A stretch of DNA of 64,000 nt, taken from the NCBI GenBank assembly GCA_017621055.1, contig JAGATX010000028.1:44410-108409 (forward strand). Reading direction: 5' to 3'. The notes beneath the pieces were generated by a model. That model searched no databases, was not told where the DNA came from, and worked only from the letters and a program-made list of their open reading frames with translations. The stretch comes from Muribaculaceae bacterium. Its GTDB lineage: Bacteria; Bacteroidota; Bacteroidia; Bacteroidales; Muribaculaceae. Shown one piece after another: positions 44,222-53,117 of this stretch. Positions within the stretch are counted from its first letter, which is position 1. Every line of letters begins with the position of its first letter. Both the position numbers and the translations under genes were made by a program.

Positions 44222-45538
44222 TCAATAAATAGTTGCTAAGGTTGTGTTGTGAAAGTAATGGGCGAGGATGGCGCGGTAGTCATAGCCTCGGGCGCCCATA
44301 ACGGCGGCGCCTATCTGGCAGAGCCCTACGCCATGACCCCAGCCGGCGCCTCGGAGGGTGAAACCGTCGGCATCGCTCTCAACCACGAAGGCAGAGCTGT
44401 ACAGGTGGCTCTCGCTGAGGGCGTGGCGTATTTCGAGTTCCTTGCCCAGAACCATAGTGCGGCGGCTGCCTACAACGCGCAGACGGGTTATGCGGCCCGA
44501 TGTACCGCGCTCCAGGGGCTCCAGAGCCTCGATGGTGCCGAAATCGATGCCCGTGCGCCGTGCTATCAGCTCGCTGAGGACCTCGCGGCTATAGCGCACG
44601 GTCCAGCGGTAGAAGTCGGGTGTTTCCAGGTCGTAGTTATTGAGCACCTGGCCGAGGATGGTGGCGTCCGTGGTGTTGCAGAAGGCTTCGGGGCTGCCGA
44701 GTATCCACTTTCGGGCGTTCTCCTCGATGGTTAGGTCGGGGAAATCGGTGCTGTCGGCGCTGTCGCGTGCCGCCTCGAGGTAGTCGTGGTGTTCGGGTTC
44801 CCAGCAGTTCTCGAATTCTTCGAAAACACCCCCGCAGCATTTGCTGAAACGGGCGTCGGCGAGGTTGCCGGCGCTGTCGGTGAGCACCATGCCGCGTGTA
44901 TCGTCGACGGCGGCTGCGACGTCGGGGTTTGTCTGGCGCGTTATACCCTGATAGCGCTGGCAGTGGTCGTCGGCACAAACGTCGAAGAGCACATGGTCCT
45001 CGCGGTCCTGCCAGCGGTTGATTTCACTGTCTGTAATCACCATCATGGTTTTCTGGTCTACGCCGCTGCCGGTGAGCTTGTGGTGCTTCTCAATCTGCGC
45101 CAGGAGCCACGAACGGGAAATCACGGCGTGGGCACGCAGCAATGCCGGCGATGCCGATGCGCTCATCTCGCTGGATATCACCGATTTGAGGTATTCTTCG
45201 ACATCTACGACATTGACAGCCGTGAGAGTGCCTTTCTCGACCACAAATTCAAGGTTGCCGGAAAAGCGCTGGTTTTCACGTCGTTGCCAGTGGAAATCGA
45301 CGCCTATCACCACGTCTTCCAGCTCTATGAAGTCGCCGGGGACGGTGGCGCGGTATTTAGAGGCGGGAGCGCCGTCGACGGTTATTGAGCCGTCGGCGGC
45401 GACAGTGGCCGTATGGCGCCCGGGCGCCACTGCGTTGCCGTGAGCATCAACATAACTGCCGTGAAGACTGAAATTTATCTCCGGGGCGGCGAGGATGCCC
45501 ACGCGCAGCGTGGCCGCTTTTTTATTATCAGTGCACAT
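44222..45538 (-). CDS. SpoIID/LytB-domain protein without signal peptide
   Basis: A 438-residue SpoIID/LytB-family protein. The central domain has VVDVEEYLKSVISSEMSASA with the Glu that corresponds to the SpoIID lytic transglycosylase catalytic residue, then LRAHAVISRSWLLAQIEKHH. The C-terminus carries the classical FTLRGAGWGHGVGLCQIGAA motif and GYDYRAILAHYFH. Two Cys groups (VCADDHCQ, FSKCCGGVF...ENCWEP) are unusual. The ATG at 45538 overlaps the DUF4922 gene by 11 bp. The N-terminus MCTDNKKAATLRVGILAAPE has no export signal, although SpoIID proteins act on peptidoglycan outside the cytoplasm. Upstream in-frame codons lie inside DUF4922 coding sequence and supply no signal either. Confidence 0.85.
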   Translation of the reverse strand: MCTDNKKAATLRVGILAAPEINFSLHGSYVDAHGNAVAPGRHTATVAADGSITVDGAPASKYRATVPGDFIELEDVVIGVDFHWQRRENQRFSGNLEFVVEKGTLTAVNVVDVEEYLKSVISSEMSASASPALLRAHAVISRSWLLAQIEKHHKLTGSGVDQKTMMVITDSEINRWQDREDHVLFDVCADDHCQRYQGITRQTNPDVAAAVDDTRGMVLTDSAGNLADARFSKCCGGVFEEFENCWEPEHHDYLEAARDSADSTDFPDLTIEENARKWILGSPEAFCNTTDATILGQVLNNYDLETPDFYRWTVRYSREVLSELIARRTGIDFGTIEALEPLERGTSGRITRLRVVGSRRTMVLGKELEIRHALSESHLYSSAFVVESDADGFTLRGAGWGHGVGLCQIGAAVMGARGYDYRAILAHYFHNTTLATIY

Positions 45539-46445
45539 TTGCGGCAATGTCGGCAAGTTCTTCGGAATTGAGACACACTTCATTGAGAACACGGCGGATG
45601 GCGTCGGCGTCCATGCGGGCGAAGTCTTCGGGACGGGGAGTGATGAACACACCGCCGACATCTACGCTGGCCGGGCTGATGAGCATGCAGTCGGTGCCCT
45701 CGGTGCCGTAGAAGCTGGGGCGGTGCCGTTTGCGGGGAATGACCACCAGGCGTTCGCCGGCGGGAGTGCTGTAACACAGAATGTTCATCATTGGCTCACG
45801 CTCGCCTTCGGGGACTGGCATGGCTTCCAGCAGGCGCCCGAAAAGGCGCTCGCCGGCGGCATGGTCGGCGGCGTCGATGACGAAGACCTTGACGGGCAGG
45901 CTGTCCACCATCGAGAGTGTGGCGTCGCCGTCGGTGGCCACAGTCTTGAGGTCGACGCCGTCGAGGGCCTCGGCAATGGTGAGAAAATCGCTGCTTCCGG
46001 CCTGAAAGTGCATGTGATCGGGTGCCGATGCTCCGCAGCGCGGGCCGTTATAGAACACGGTGAAGCCGTCGAGGTCGGCGGCAAGGTCCATCATGTCCTT
46101 GATACGTCCGGCGATGAGCTGGTCGGTGTGGCTGTTGTCGGGGATGGTGAGATGGCGCCGGAAAATGGGGAAGGGGTTGATGAGCACGGTGTAGCGGTCC
46201 TTCCATTCCATGCCGAACTGCTCGGCGGGACGGTTTTCGCCGCACAGGAAGCACTTGCGGGCTTTGAGCGAGGCGGCGTCGACCTTTGCGCCGGACGATA
46301 CTATTCTGGCGGGGTTGAACTGCACCTTGAAAGGCATGCCGTCGACGTCGAAGGATTTAACTTCGACGCCGGCGAGGGCGTCGAAGTTACCTTTGGCCAT
46401 AGGCCACGCCTGCAGTTGCCTGTCGATAAAAGCGTGGACGTCCAT
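45528..46445 (-). CDS. DUF4922 protein, HIT/nucleotidyltransferase-like
   Basis: A 305-residue protein of the DUF4922 family, whose fold is related to the HIT/GalT nucleotidyltransferases. A possible metal pair occurs at KARKCFLCGENRP. A HIT-like triad is seen in GASAPDHMHFQAG, with a second motif around INPFPIFRRHLTIP. ERLVVIPRKRHRPSFYG is a further conserved block. The ATG at 46445 follows the glycosyltransferase stop by 1 bp. Sugar-nucleotide transfer or phosphorolysis would suit the glycosyltransferase neighbour, but the substrate is unknown. Confidence 0.78.
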   Translation of the reverse strand: MDVHAFIDRQLQAWPMAKGNFDALAGVEVKSFDVDGMPFKVQFNPARIVSSGAKVDAASLKARKCFLCGENRPAEQFGMEWKDRYTVLINPFPIFRRHLTIPDNSHTDQLIAGRIKDMMDLAADLDGFTVFYNGPRCGASAPDHMHFQAGSSDFLTIAEALDGVDLKTVATDGDATLSMVDSLPVKVFVIDAADHAAGERLFGRLLEAMPVPEGEREPMMNILCYSTPAGERLVVIPRKRHRPSFYGTEGTDCMLISPASVDVGGVFITPRPEDFARMDADAIRRVLNEVCLNSEELADIAANVH

Positions 46446-46446
46446 A

Positions 46447-47910
46447 TTATTTTTTGTTCTTGGCAATGCGGGCCTGGAGTTCCCAGGTGCGAATGCGGTC
46501 CTTGTAGAGGTTGTTTGCGTTCATCTTGTTGATGTCGAGGGCGGCATCGCTGTTGTCCTCCCAGCGGCGGCACAGATACACCACGTCGTATACGCGGCCT
46601 ATCTGATAGTTGCGACTGATTGCCAGGCCTACGGCATAGTCTTCGCCATAGCTTGTGTTAGGCAGCTTGATTTCGCGGAGCAGGGGAGTGTAGAATGCGC
46701 GGGGAGCACCCAGACCGTTGATGCGCAGGGCGTTGTTGCGGCCGTTGTCGGGCGTCCATTCCTTGTGGTCTATCACGCCGGGAGGAAGCATGTTCTTGTT
46801 GATGTCGGTGAGCATATATGAGCCTACCACCATGCCGGAATCGTTGTCATAGAAAGCCTTGACCATCTTGGCAAGGGTGTTCTCGTCGAAGTATACGTCG
46901 TCGGAGTCGAGCTGGATGGCGAATTTGCCGCAGTCGGGGTGTGCCACGCCCATGTTCCAGCAACCGCCGATTCCGAGGTCTTCGCGGTCGGGGATGATGT
47001 GGATCACGCGCGGGTCGCGGGCGGCGATTTTCTCGATGGCCTCGGTGGTGCCGTCGGTTGAGTGGTTGTCGATGACGATGAGGTTGAAGGGGAAGTCGGT
47101 TTTCTGCATCAGCACGCTCTCCATGGCGTCGGCGATGGTGCGCACGCGGTTACGCACGGGGATGATTACGGAAGCCTCGTTGGCGAAGTCGCCGGCGCTG
47201 AGGTCTATGGCGTCGAATTTGGGTTCGAGGTATCCGCCGATGGCTTTGAGGTGCTCGGTGCAGGCGGCTTCCATTTCTATCTGGGAGGCGCGGTTGCGGG
47301 GGTCTACATAGTCGAAAATCTTTTCGCCGCTGGCGCGGTTGTCGACGGTGATGTCGGTGTAGAGATATTCGTTGATATGCACGGGAGCGCTGATGCGGCT
47401 TATGCGCAGACGCAGGTCGTAGAGACCGGCGGCGGTATAGTTTGCGTCGATGCCGGCAGCGGCTTTCTTGAAGTCGGCGGCGTTGAAGAACAGCACCGAG
47501 CCGAAGTTGAAGTCATCGCGCAGGGCGCCGAACTGCCAGTCGATGACGGGCGCGTTGGTGCGCTTGCCCTCCACCACGGTGTAGTAGTCGGAATAGAGCA
47601 TGGCAGCGTTGCTGTCCTTGGCGATGCCTACGAAGCGCTCCAGGGCGTTATAGCCCATGAAGAGCTGGTTGTACTTGGTGTAGAGCAGGACATACTCTGC
47701 ATTTGCATGCTCGGCGATGGCGCGCATGGCAGCCGACGAGGTTAGGGTGTCGACGTGGAGAACGTCGCAGCCCAGGCAGCCCTCGGCGTCGGCGTTGGTG
47801 GTCAACAGGGTGATTTTGCTTACCAGAGGCAGCTGTTTGAGGTTTTCCACGCTTTCGCGTACTTGAGCTTCGTCGGCATAGGGGAGGAAGCAGTGAACGG
47901 TTGCTTTCAT
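46447..47910 (-). CDS. Family 2-type glycosyltransferase
   Basis: A 487-residue protein. The C-terminal part (residues about 235-480) is a GT-A glycosyltransferase: [37 protein letters not shown], and the metal-binding DxD-type motif in [35 protein letters not shown] resembles the acceptor-side ED motif. The N-terminal 220 residues ([37 protein letters not shown]) look like a second, degenerate GT-A domain. No membrane segments are seen, so it works on the cytoplasmic side. It is 45 bp after the amidase gene and 1 bp before DUF4922. The sugar is not identifiable. Confidence 0.82.
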   Translation of the reverse strand: MKATVHCFLPYADEAQVRESVENLKQLPLVSKITLLTTNADAEGCLGCDVLHVDTLTSSAAMRAIAEHANAEYVLLYTKYNQLFMGYNALERFVGIAKDSNAAMLYSDYYTVVEGKRTNAPVIDWQFGALRDDFNFGSVLFFNAADFKKAAAGIDANYTAAGLYDLRLRISRISAPVHINEYLYTDITVDNRASGEKIFDYVDPRNRASQIEMEAACTEHLKAIGGYLEPKFDAIDLSAGDFANEASVIIPVRNRVRTIADAMESVLMQKTDFPFNLIVIDNHSTDGTTEAIEKIAARDPRVIHIIPDREDLGIGGCWNMGVAHPDCGKFAIQLDSDDVYFDENTLAKMVKAFYDNDSGMVVGSYMLTDINKNMLPPGVIDHKEWTPDNGRNNALRINGLGAPRAFYTPLLREIKLPNTSYGEDYAVGLAISRNYQIGRVYDVVYLCRRWEDNSDAALDINKMNANNLYKDRIRTWELQARIAKNKK

Positions 47911-47955
47911 GCAGTTTATAGGGTGTTAAGTATTGGTTTCTATTGTTGTTTCAGA

Positions 47956-50934
47956 TTACGGACGGTCGGCACGCGAGGAGTGCGCGCGACGGGGATTGGG
48001 GTCGGCAAAGAAATCGAGCACCTGTTTCATCAGGTTGTTGCGCTGCGCGCTGTCGACAATGGTCTCGAAGGGGAAGCCTATCACCACGGCGCGGTGCGAG
48101 GGTGCGTTCATTGCTGTGCCGGCAACGAGGTTGTTCTCGGTATAGCGCATGATGGTGCATCCCTGCTCGGGGTCGGCGGCATAGAACGAGTCGGGGCTCT
48201 CCACGGCATATAGGTCGGCGTTGAGCTCATTGCTGAAGGTATAGTCGCCGCCGGTGAAATCCTTGAAGCGGTTGTCCACCTGGTATGCCTGGCCGGTGAC
48301 TGAAGCCTGGCCCACACGCCAGTTGAAGCCGAGCACTTCGCGGGCAAAAGCCTTGTCGGCTTCGGCCACTTCCTCGCTGCTGTGGGGGTTGTCCCAGATA
48401 TCGGTGGCAACATAGGAGCCGGTGACGAAGAAAGCGGTGCCGTTGGCGGCGAGGGCCCGCATGCGTGCCTGCAGTTCGCCGGGGAAGGCCTTGTAGACGG
48501 TGCCGAAGACGCCGCGACCGCGGGCTATCTCTTTCTGTTTGCCGAGGATGAGGTCGACGGTCTTGTAGTTCATGTTGTTGTCCTCCATGAAGGCCTCGAC
48601 GCTCGACGATATGAAGCCACGGCCGGCGGCGGCGATGGCGGCGCCGTGAACGGCAACGTAATCGAAGGTGTTGCCGGCGATGACCTTATCCTCGTAGTTG
48701 CTGCGCGAGGCGCCGAACCCGGCGGCGTCGTCGTCCATCCAGGGTATGTTGCGGCGGAACTCGAACTGGCTGCCTATGAACGAGATATCGTTGATATAAG
48801 GCACGCCGTGGTCGCGCACGTCGTAGAAGCCGGCGATGTCGCCGCTGTCGAAGCGGTCGGGCGCGCTCACGCGGGTAAAGCCGTTGACAATCATCACGGG
48901 GTCGCCGGGTTTGTTGCAAAGAGCGAGGACTTCAGAGGGGAACGATGCACCTCCGGCGTTAGCGGCGACGATGCGGTAAGAGTGGATGTCGCTGTCGGTG
49001 ACGGTGACGGTGTACTCGGGACGCTCAACGCGGGCCACGGGATGGAAGGCGCCGCCGGCCACCCGTTCTTCTACTATATAATATGTAGGGTTGGCCGTTT
49101 CCTCGAGGCTGTCGACGGTCTCTTTCCACGACAGGCGATAGCTGTTTGTGCCGTTGGCGGCGATGGCGAAGGAGCGCACGGGCAGAGGCTGCACCACGTA
49201 GGGGCGGCCGTCGCGGTGAGCTATGAACTCGAGCATACCTTTATAGATGGCGCGCGACACCACGAAGCGGAAAGCGGGGTCGAGGCCGTAGCTCATGTCG
49301 GCGAGGTTCTGGTGGGAGAGGAGCTCGAGCAGCATGGCGGGTACCTGGGGTGCGCGGGCTTCGAAATATGTTTTGTCCCACATTCCACGGCGGGTCCAGT
49401 TGGGTTCGAACTGTGCCCGAACATCGTTGACGATGTTGGTCATAACCAGGTCGACGTAGTCGCGCGAGGCGTGGCGACTGCTGCCGTTGCCGAAGGTCTC
49501 GCCCATGGTGGAATAGATGCCGAGGGTGCCGATGATGGAGTCGTTCATCGTGGTGCCGGCGTCGCTGTGGAAGGCGAAGCTGAGGTCTACGGGTATGTTG
49601 AGGCCCTGTTCGTCGGGGAGCATCGACGAGCCGCCGGCCAGCCAGTTCACCCAGCTTCCGCGGCAGCGGTAGTCGTCGGTATAGTCGTTGACGTTTTCGG
49701 TGGGGGTGTATACGCTGTCCGGAACACCGGCCCACTGCAGGAAGTAGCGTGCGCCTTCCACGAAGCGGGGATAACCGCTGAGGGTGTAGTGGTAGTCAAT
49801 GCTGTCGATGGGGTTCTTGACGATGCGCGCCACGTTACCCATGCCGCCGCCGATCTTCACGGCGTCGGCGGTAACTACGCGACGGCGGTCGTTGCCGCTG
49901 TTATCGAGTTCGACAACCACATTCTCGCCGGCGGCAAAGGGGAAGTGGCCGAGATAGAGCCATGTTCCGCCGCCCATGCGCTGGTTGATGTCGAAGTGGT
50001 GGGTGCCGTCGGCGGCATTCACGCGGTAATGCGCTGCAGAGGTGCTGTTTTCCACTGTGGGATAGCTTACGTACACGGCATAAGTGCCGGCGGCGGGAAT
50101 GTCGGCCTTCCACTGCGCCGTTGCCGTGGCGTTGTCGCTGCCCGAGAGGGGCGACTTGCGGCCGGTGCCTTCGCGGAAGGGGTTCTGGTTGTTTATGAGC
50201 TGAGGGGTAAGATATGCGAAGCCTGTTCCGGCATCGCCCCAGCCGCCGGTCTCGGTGTAAGTGCCGGTGGCGAGGTGTCCGTCGTTGTCGACGATAATCT
50301 CCATTCGGCTGGTATCGCGTTCGCGCGGGCTCATCACGTAGGCACCGGCGTTTTCGAGCATGGGCATCAGGAAGGGCATGACGTAGCTCTGCGTGTAGAG
50401 GTCTTCCACGGTCTGGAAGATGCGGGCGCGCTGCCATTCCCAGCGGTTGAGCTTGGGTTCGAAGTACCATCCGTGGCTCTGCCAGACGGTTATGTTGGTA
50501 TTGTCGAGGCCTTCGGGGGCCGGAATAGCCTCGTGGTGGACGATGAAAGGTTCGCGCTCGGTAGGCCCGGCGGGAGAGGTGCCGGCGAAGAGTACGAGTG
50601 TGGCGAGGTCGGTGCCGTCGCCTTTCACAACGACGTCATAACCCGAGTAGTTGCGGCCCAGGGTCTGGAGCAGGTCGTGTCGGAAGGCCTCGTAGCTCTC
50701 GGCGGTAAAGGGTATGTATTTTGCCGCCTCGTTGAGGTTTACCGTGACGGTTCGTGCGCGGTCGTCGGTGGTAATGTTGTTGATTCGTACTGTGCCGAAT
50801 CCTGTGACGCCGGGCAGATACTGGCCGATGCAGGAGGCTATGGCGGTAGCCTGGGGGGTGTTGCTGTCGTAAACGGCAGCGTTGGCTCCGAGGACGCTCG
50901 CTAAAATGAAAGATGCGATTGTTAGGTTTTTCAT
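47956..50934 (-). CDS. Exported N-acetylmuramoyl-L-alanine amidase-like protein with golvesin-type insert and FN3-like domain
   Basis: A 992-residue exported protein, often labelled 'xanthan lyase' in databases. After the signal peptide (residues 1-19) an N-terminal domain leads to an Amidase_3-like core. Zinc and catalytic positions are VWQSHGWYFEP (H154), NRWEWQRARIF (E166), LSFAFHSDAGTT (H456) and VPAMLLELLSHQNLADM (E537). Between E166 and H456 lies a golvesin-C-like beta-sandwich (about 225-365; TATAQWKADIPAAGTYAVYV, DINQRMGGGTWLYLG). An FN3-like segment follows (about 590-690) and a C-terminal Rossmann-like region. It would cleave the MurNAc-peptide bond, fitting the downstream muramic-acid salvage genes. 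Confidence 0.8.
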   Translation of the reverse strand: MKNLTIASFILASVLGANAAVYDSNTPQATAIASCIGQYLPGVTGFGTVRINNITTDDRARTVTVNLNEAAKYIPFTAESYEAFRHDLLQTLGRNYSGYDVVVKGDGTDLATLVLFAGTSPAGPTEREPFIVHHEAIPAPEGLDNTNITVWQSHGWYFEPKLNRWEWQRARIFQTVEDLYTQSYVMPFLMPMLENAGAYVMSPRERDTSRMEIIVDNDGHLATGTYTETGGWGDAGTGFAYLTPQLINNQNPFREGTGRKSPLSGSDNATATAQWKADIPAAGTYAVYVSYPTVENSTSAAHYRVNAADGTHHFDINQRMGGGTWLYLGHFPFAAGENVVVELDNSGNDRRRVVTADAVKIGGGMGNVARIVKNPIDSIDYHYTLSGYPRFVEGARYFLQWAGVPDSVYTPTENVNDYTDDYRCRGSWVNWLAGGSSMLPDEQGLNIPVDLSFAFHSDAGTTMNDSIIGTLGIYSTMGETFGNGSSRHASRDYVDLVMTNIVNDVRAQFEPNWTRRGMWDKTYFEARAPQVPAMLLELLSHQNLADMSYGLDPAFRFVVSRAIYKGMLEFIAHRDGRPYVVQPLPVRSFAIAANGTNSYRLSWKETVDSLEETANPTYYIVEERVAGGAFHPVARVERPEYTVTVTDSDIHSYRIVAANAGGASFPSEVLALCNKPGDPVMIVNGFTRVSAPDRFDSGDIAGFYDVRDHGVPYINDISFIGSQFEFRRNIPWMDDDAAGFGASRSNYEDKVIAGNTFDYVAVHGAAIAAAGRGFISSSVEAFMEDNNMNYKTVDLILGKQKEIARGRGVFGTVYKAFPGELQARMRALAANGTAFFVTGSYVATDIWDNPHSSEEVAEADKAFAREVLGFNWRVGQASVTGQAYQVDNRFKDFTGGDYTFSNELNADLYAVESPDSFYAADPEQGCTIMRYTENNLVAGTAMNAPSHRAVVIGFPFETIVDSAQRNNLMKQVLDFFADPNPRRAHSSRADRP

Positions 50935-50953
50935 CGTATTTGTGGTATAAGCA

Positions 50954-50982
50954 CAAAGGTAAGGTTTTTTGGCCGATAGTGA
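50954..50982 (-). promoter_or_regulatory. Probable promoter of the amidase-led cluster
   Basis: A perfect minus-strand TACCTTTG (50961-50954) sits 20 nt before the ATG at 50934. The -33 position is only T-rich (GTTTTTC), so the box is weaker than others in this window. Confidence 0.6.
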
Positions 50983-51100
50983 AAAACTTTTAGGGCAAAA
51001 AAACAAGCAAATAAATGATATTTAATATTTGGTTACAAATATTTAGAAATATAACGCCAAAAGCGCATTCTGAATGCTTATGGAAGATTTGTGATTGTCG

Positions 51101-51139
51101 AAAAAACAGCGACAGCGGCCCGTGGGCGGGTCGCTGTCG
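51101..51139 (-). terminator. Terminator of the aldolase gene
   Basis: CGACAGCG (51110-51117) pairs with CGCTGTCG (51132-51139), extended by four inner pairs, with a 6-nt loop. Six T follow on the minus strand (51106-51101). The hairpin is 61 bp past the aldolase stop and insulates the amidase-led cluster. Confidence 0.85.
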
Positions 51140-51200
51140 TAAATGGGGTTATGTATCGGCAATGCTTGATGGCAATAGCCGACGCAATGAGGGTGCAGGC

Positions 51201-52199
51201 TTATTCAGCTTTGCCGGCGCTGCCGAGTACGTTGATGATTTTGTGGCGGTAGAGTTTCTCCATGTTGTCGCGGGCGGGGCCGAGGTATTTGCGGGGGTCG
51301 AATTCACCGGGTTTTTCGGCGAATACGCGACGCACGGCGGCGGTCATGGCCAGGCGGCTGTCGGAGTCGAGGTTTATTTTGCATACGGCGCTCTTGGCGG
51401 CTTTGCGGAGCTGCTCTTCGGGGATGCCGATGGCGTCGGGGAGTTTGCCGCCGAACATGTTGATGGTGTCGACCTCATCCTGGGGAACCGACGAGGAGCC
51501 ATGCAGAACGATGGGGAAACCGGGGAGTTTGGCCATAACGGCGTCGAGAACGTCGAATGCCAGGGGCGGCGGAACGAGTTTGCCCTCGGCATTGCGGGTG
51601 CACTGTTCGGGGGTGAACTTGTAGGCGCCGTGGCTGGTGCCGATGGAGATGGCAAGGGAGTCGCAGCCGGTGCTGGTGGCGAAATCAATTACTTCTTCGG
51701 GGTCGGTGTAGGTGTGGTGGTCGGCCGATACTTCATCTTCCACGCCGGCGAGGACGCCGAGTTCACCTTCAACGGTAACGTCGTACTGGTGAGCGTAGTC
51801 CACAACCTTCTTCGTGAGAGCCTTGTTCTCCTCGTAGGGGAGGTGCGAGCCGTCGATCATCACCGACGAGAAGCCCAGGTCGATGCAGCTCTTGCAGAGT
51901 TCGAAGCTGTCGCCATGGTCGAGGTGCAGAACAATCTGGGGATGCTCCCAGCCGAGTTCTTTGGCGTATTCCACAGCGCCCTGGGCCATGTAGCGCAGCA
52001 GGGTGGCGTTGGCATAGTTGCGGGCGCCTTTCGAAACCTGAAGGATTACGGGCGATTTTTCGCCGGCAGCGGCCTTGATGATGGCCTGGAGCTGCTCCAT
52101 ATTGTTGAAGTTGAAAGCGGGGATTGCATATCCGCCGGCAATGGCCTTTTTGAACATCTCGCGGGTGTTGACGAGGCCTAATTCTTTGTAACTTACCAT
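51201..52199 (-). CDS. fba: Class II fructose-1,6-bisphosphate aldolase
   Basis: A 332-residue zinc-dependent aldolase interconverting fructose-1,6-bisphosphate and two triose phosphates. Landmarks are MFKKAIAGGYAIPAFNFNNM, IVLHLDHGDSFELCKSCID (zinc His), SVMIDGSHLPYEENK, VEGELGVLAGVEDEV and LAISIGTSHGAYKF. Length is normal. A minus-strand TAACTTTG at 52269-52262 is a good -7 box 62 bp before the ATG, although no matching -33 box sits at the standard spacing. It has its own terminator. Confidence 0.96.
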   Translation of the reverse strand: MVSYKELGLVNTREMFKKAIAGGYAIPAFNFNNMEQLQAIIKAAAGEKSPVILQVSKGARNYANATLLRYMAQGAVEYAKELGWEHPQIVLHLDHGDSFELCKSCIDLGFSSVMIDGSHLPYEENKALTKKVVDYAHQYDVTVEGELGVLAGVEDEVSADHHTYTDPEEVIDFATSTGCDSLAISIGTSHGAYKFTPEQCTRNAEGKLVPPPLAFDVLDAVMAKLPGFPIVLHGSSSVPQDEVDTINMFGGKLPDAIGIPEEQLRKAAKSAVCKINLDSDSRLAMTAAVRRVFAEKPGEFDPRKYLGPARDNMEKLYRHKIINVLGSAGKAE

Positions 52200-52261
52200 T
52201 TTGGTGATATATTAGAATGATGTTTACAAAACCGGGAGGCGCCTGTGCGCCTATTTTGGCG

Positions 52262-52269
52262 CAAAGTTA
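52262..52269 (-). promoter_or_regulatory. -7 box upstream of the aldolase gene
   Basis: The minus strand reads a perfect TAACTTTG here. TTTG occurs only about 15 nt upstream of it (52288-52285), shorter than the usual 19-21, so the promoter call rests on the -7 box alone. Confidence 0.5.
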
Positions 52270-52313
52270 GCAATTTTTTTTCACAAAACCGCATGCGCGG
52301 GGTTGCGTCAGCC

Positions 52314-53117
52314 CTAAAAATTGTGAATTCGCAGTTGCCAGAATGCCACGGCTGCCGCCGCACCGACGTTCAGGGAGTCCACGCCGTGGGCCATGGGTAT
52401 TTTCACGGTGAAGTCAGCGGCGGCGATAGTCTCCGGAGGCAGGCCGTCGCCCTCGTTGCCGAGCACGATGGCGAGGCGCTGCTGCGCGGCAAGGATGGGG
52501 TCGTCGAGGGCTACGGAGCGGTCGGTGAGTGCCATTGCGACGGTTTTGAAGCCGTACTCGTGCATGGTTTGCACGGCGGGTATCCATGTCCATGGCACCA
52601 GGAAGACGGAGCCCATCGACACCCGCACGGAGCGGCGGTTGAGAGGGTCGCAGCATGTGTGTGTCAGTGCCACGGCGTCAATGCCGAGCGCGGCGGCGCT
52701 GCGGAACATTGCTCCGATGTTGGTGTTGTCGACCACGCCGTCGAACACCGCCACGCGGCGTGCGCCCTCAAAGACCGCGGCTGCGTCGGGCGGCAAGGGG
52801 CGCCGCATGGCACAGAGCACACCCCGGCTCATGGTGTATCCGGTGAGGGCGCTGAGGGTTTCGACAGTGCCGGTGTAGACGGTGGCGCCGGGGCTGCGTT
52901 CTATCAGAGGAGCGGCGTCGCCGTGAAGATGTTTGTCGGTAACGAGGTAGGCCACGGGTTCGTAACCGGCGGTGAGCGCCACATCGATTACCTTCGGGCT
53001 TTCGGCGATGAAGAGGGCGTCGGCCGGCGTGCGCCGGTTGCGGAGCTGGCGCTCGGTGAGAGAGGCGAAGATGGCGACCCGTGGGTCGGTGATGTCGGTT
53101 ATATGTATAGGTATCAT
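52314..53117 (-). CDS. TrmH/SpoU-family RNA 2'-O-methyltransferase
   Basis: A 267-residue SPOUT methyltransferase. The N-terminal substrate-binding region includes DALFIAESPKVIDVALTAGY. The SPOUT knot motifs are RVAVFDGVVDNTNIGAMFRS, AIVLGNEGDGLPPE and IPMAHGVDSLNVGAAAAVAF. It modifies rRNA or tRNA ribose; the site cannot be told. The ATG at 53117 overlaps the hemW stop as ATGA and is preferred over an in-frame start inside hemW. It closes the mlaE-led operon; a short CCGC/GCGG hairpin at 52290-52301 could be a weak terminator. Confidence 0.9.
   Translation of the reverse strand: MIPIHITDITDPRVAIFASLTERQLRNRRTPADALFIAESPKVIDVALTAGYEPVAYLVTDKHLHGDAAPLIERSPGATVYTGTVETLSALTGYTMSRGVLCAMRRPLPPDAAAVFEGARRVAVFDGVVDNTNIGAMFRSAAALGIDAVALTHTCCDPLNRRSVRVSMGSVFLVPWTWIPAVQTMHEYGFKTVAMALTDRSVALDDPILAAQQRLAIVLGNEGDGLPPETIAAADFTVKIPMAHGVDSLNVGAAAAVAFWQLRIHNF

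Noticed and set aside
51015-52181. A 388-codon plus-strand frame opposite the aldolase gene
   Set aside because: It is antisense to an unmistakable class II aldolase and passes through that gene's terminator.
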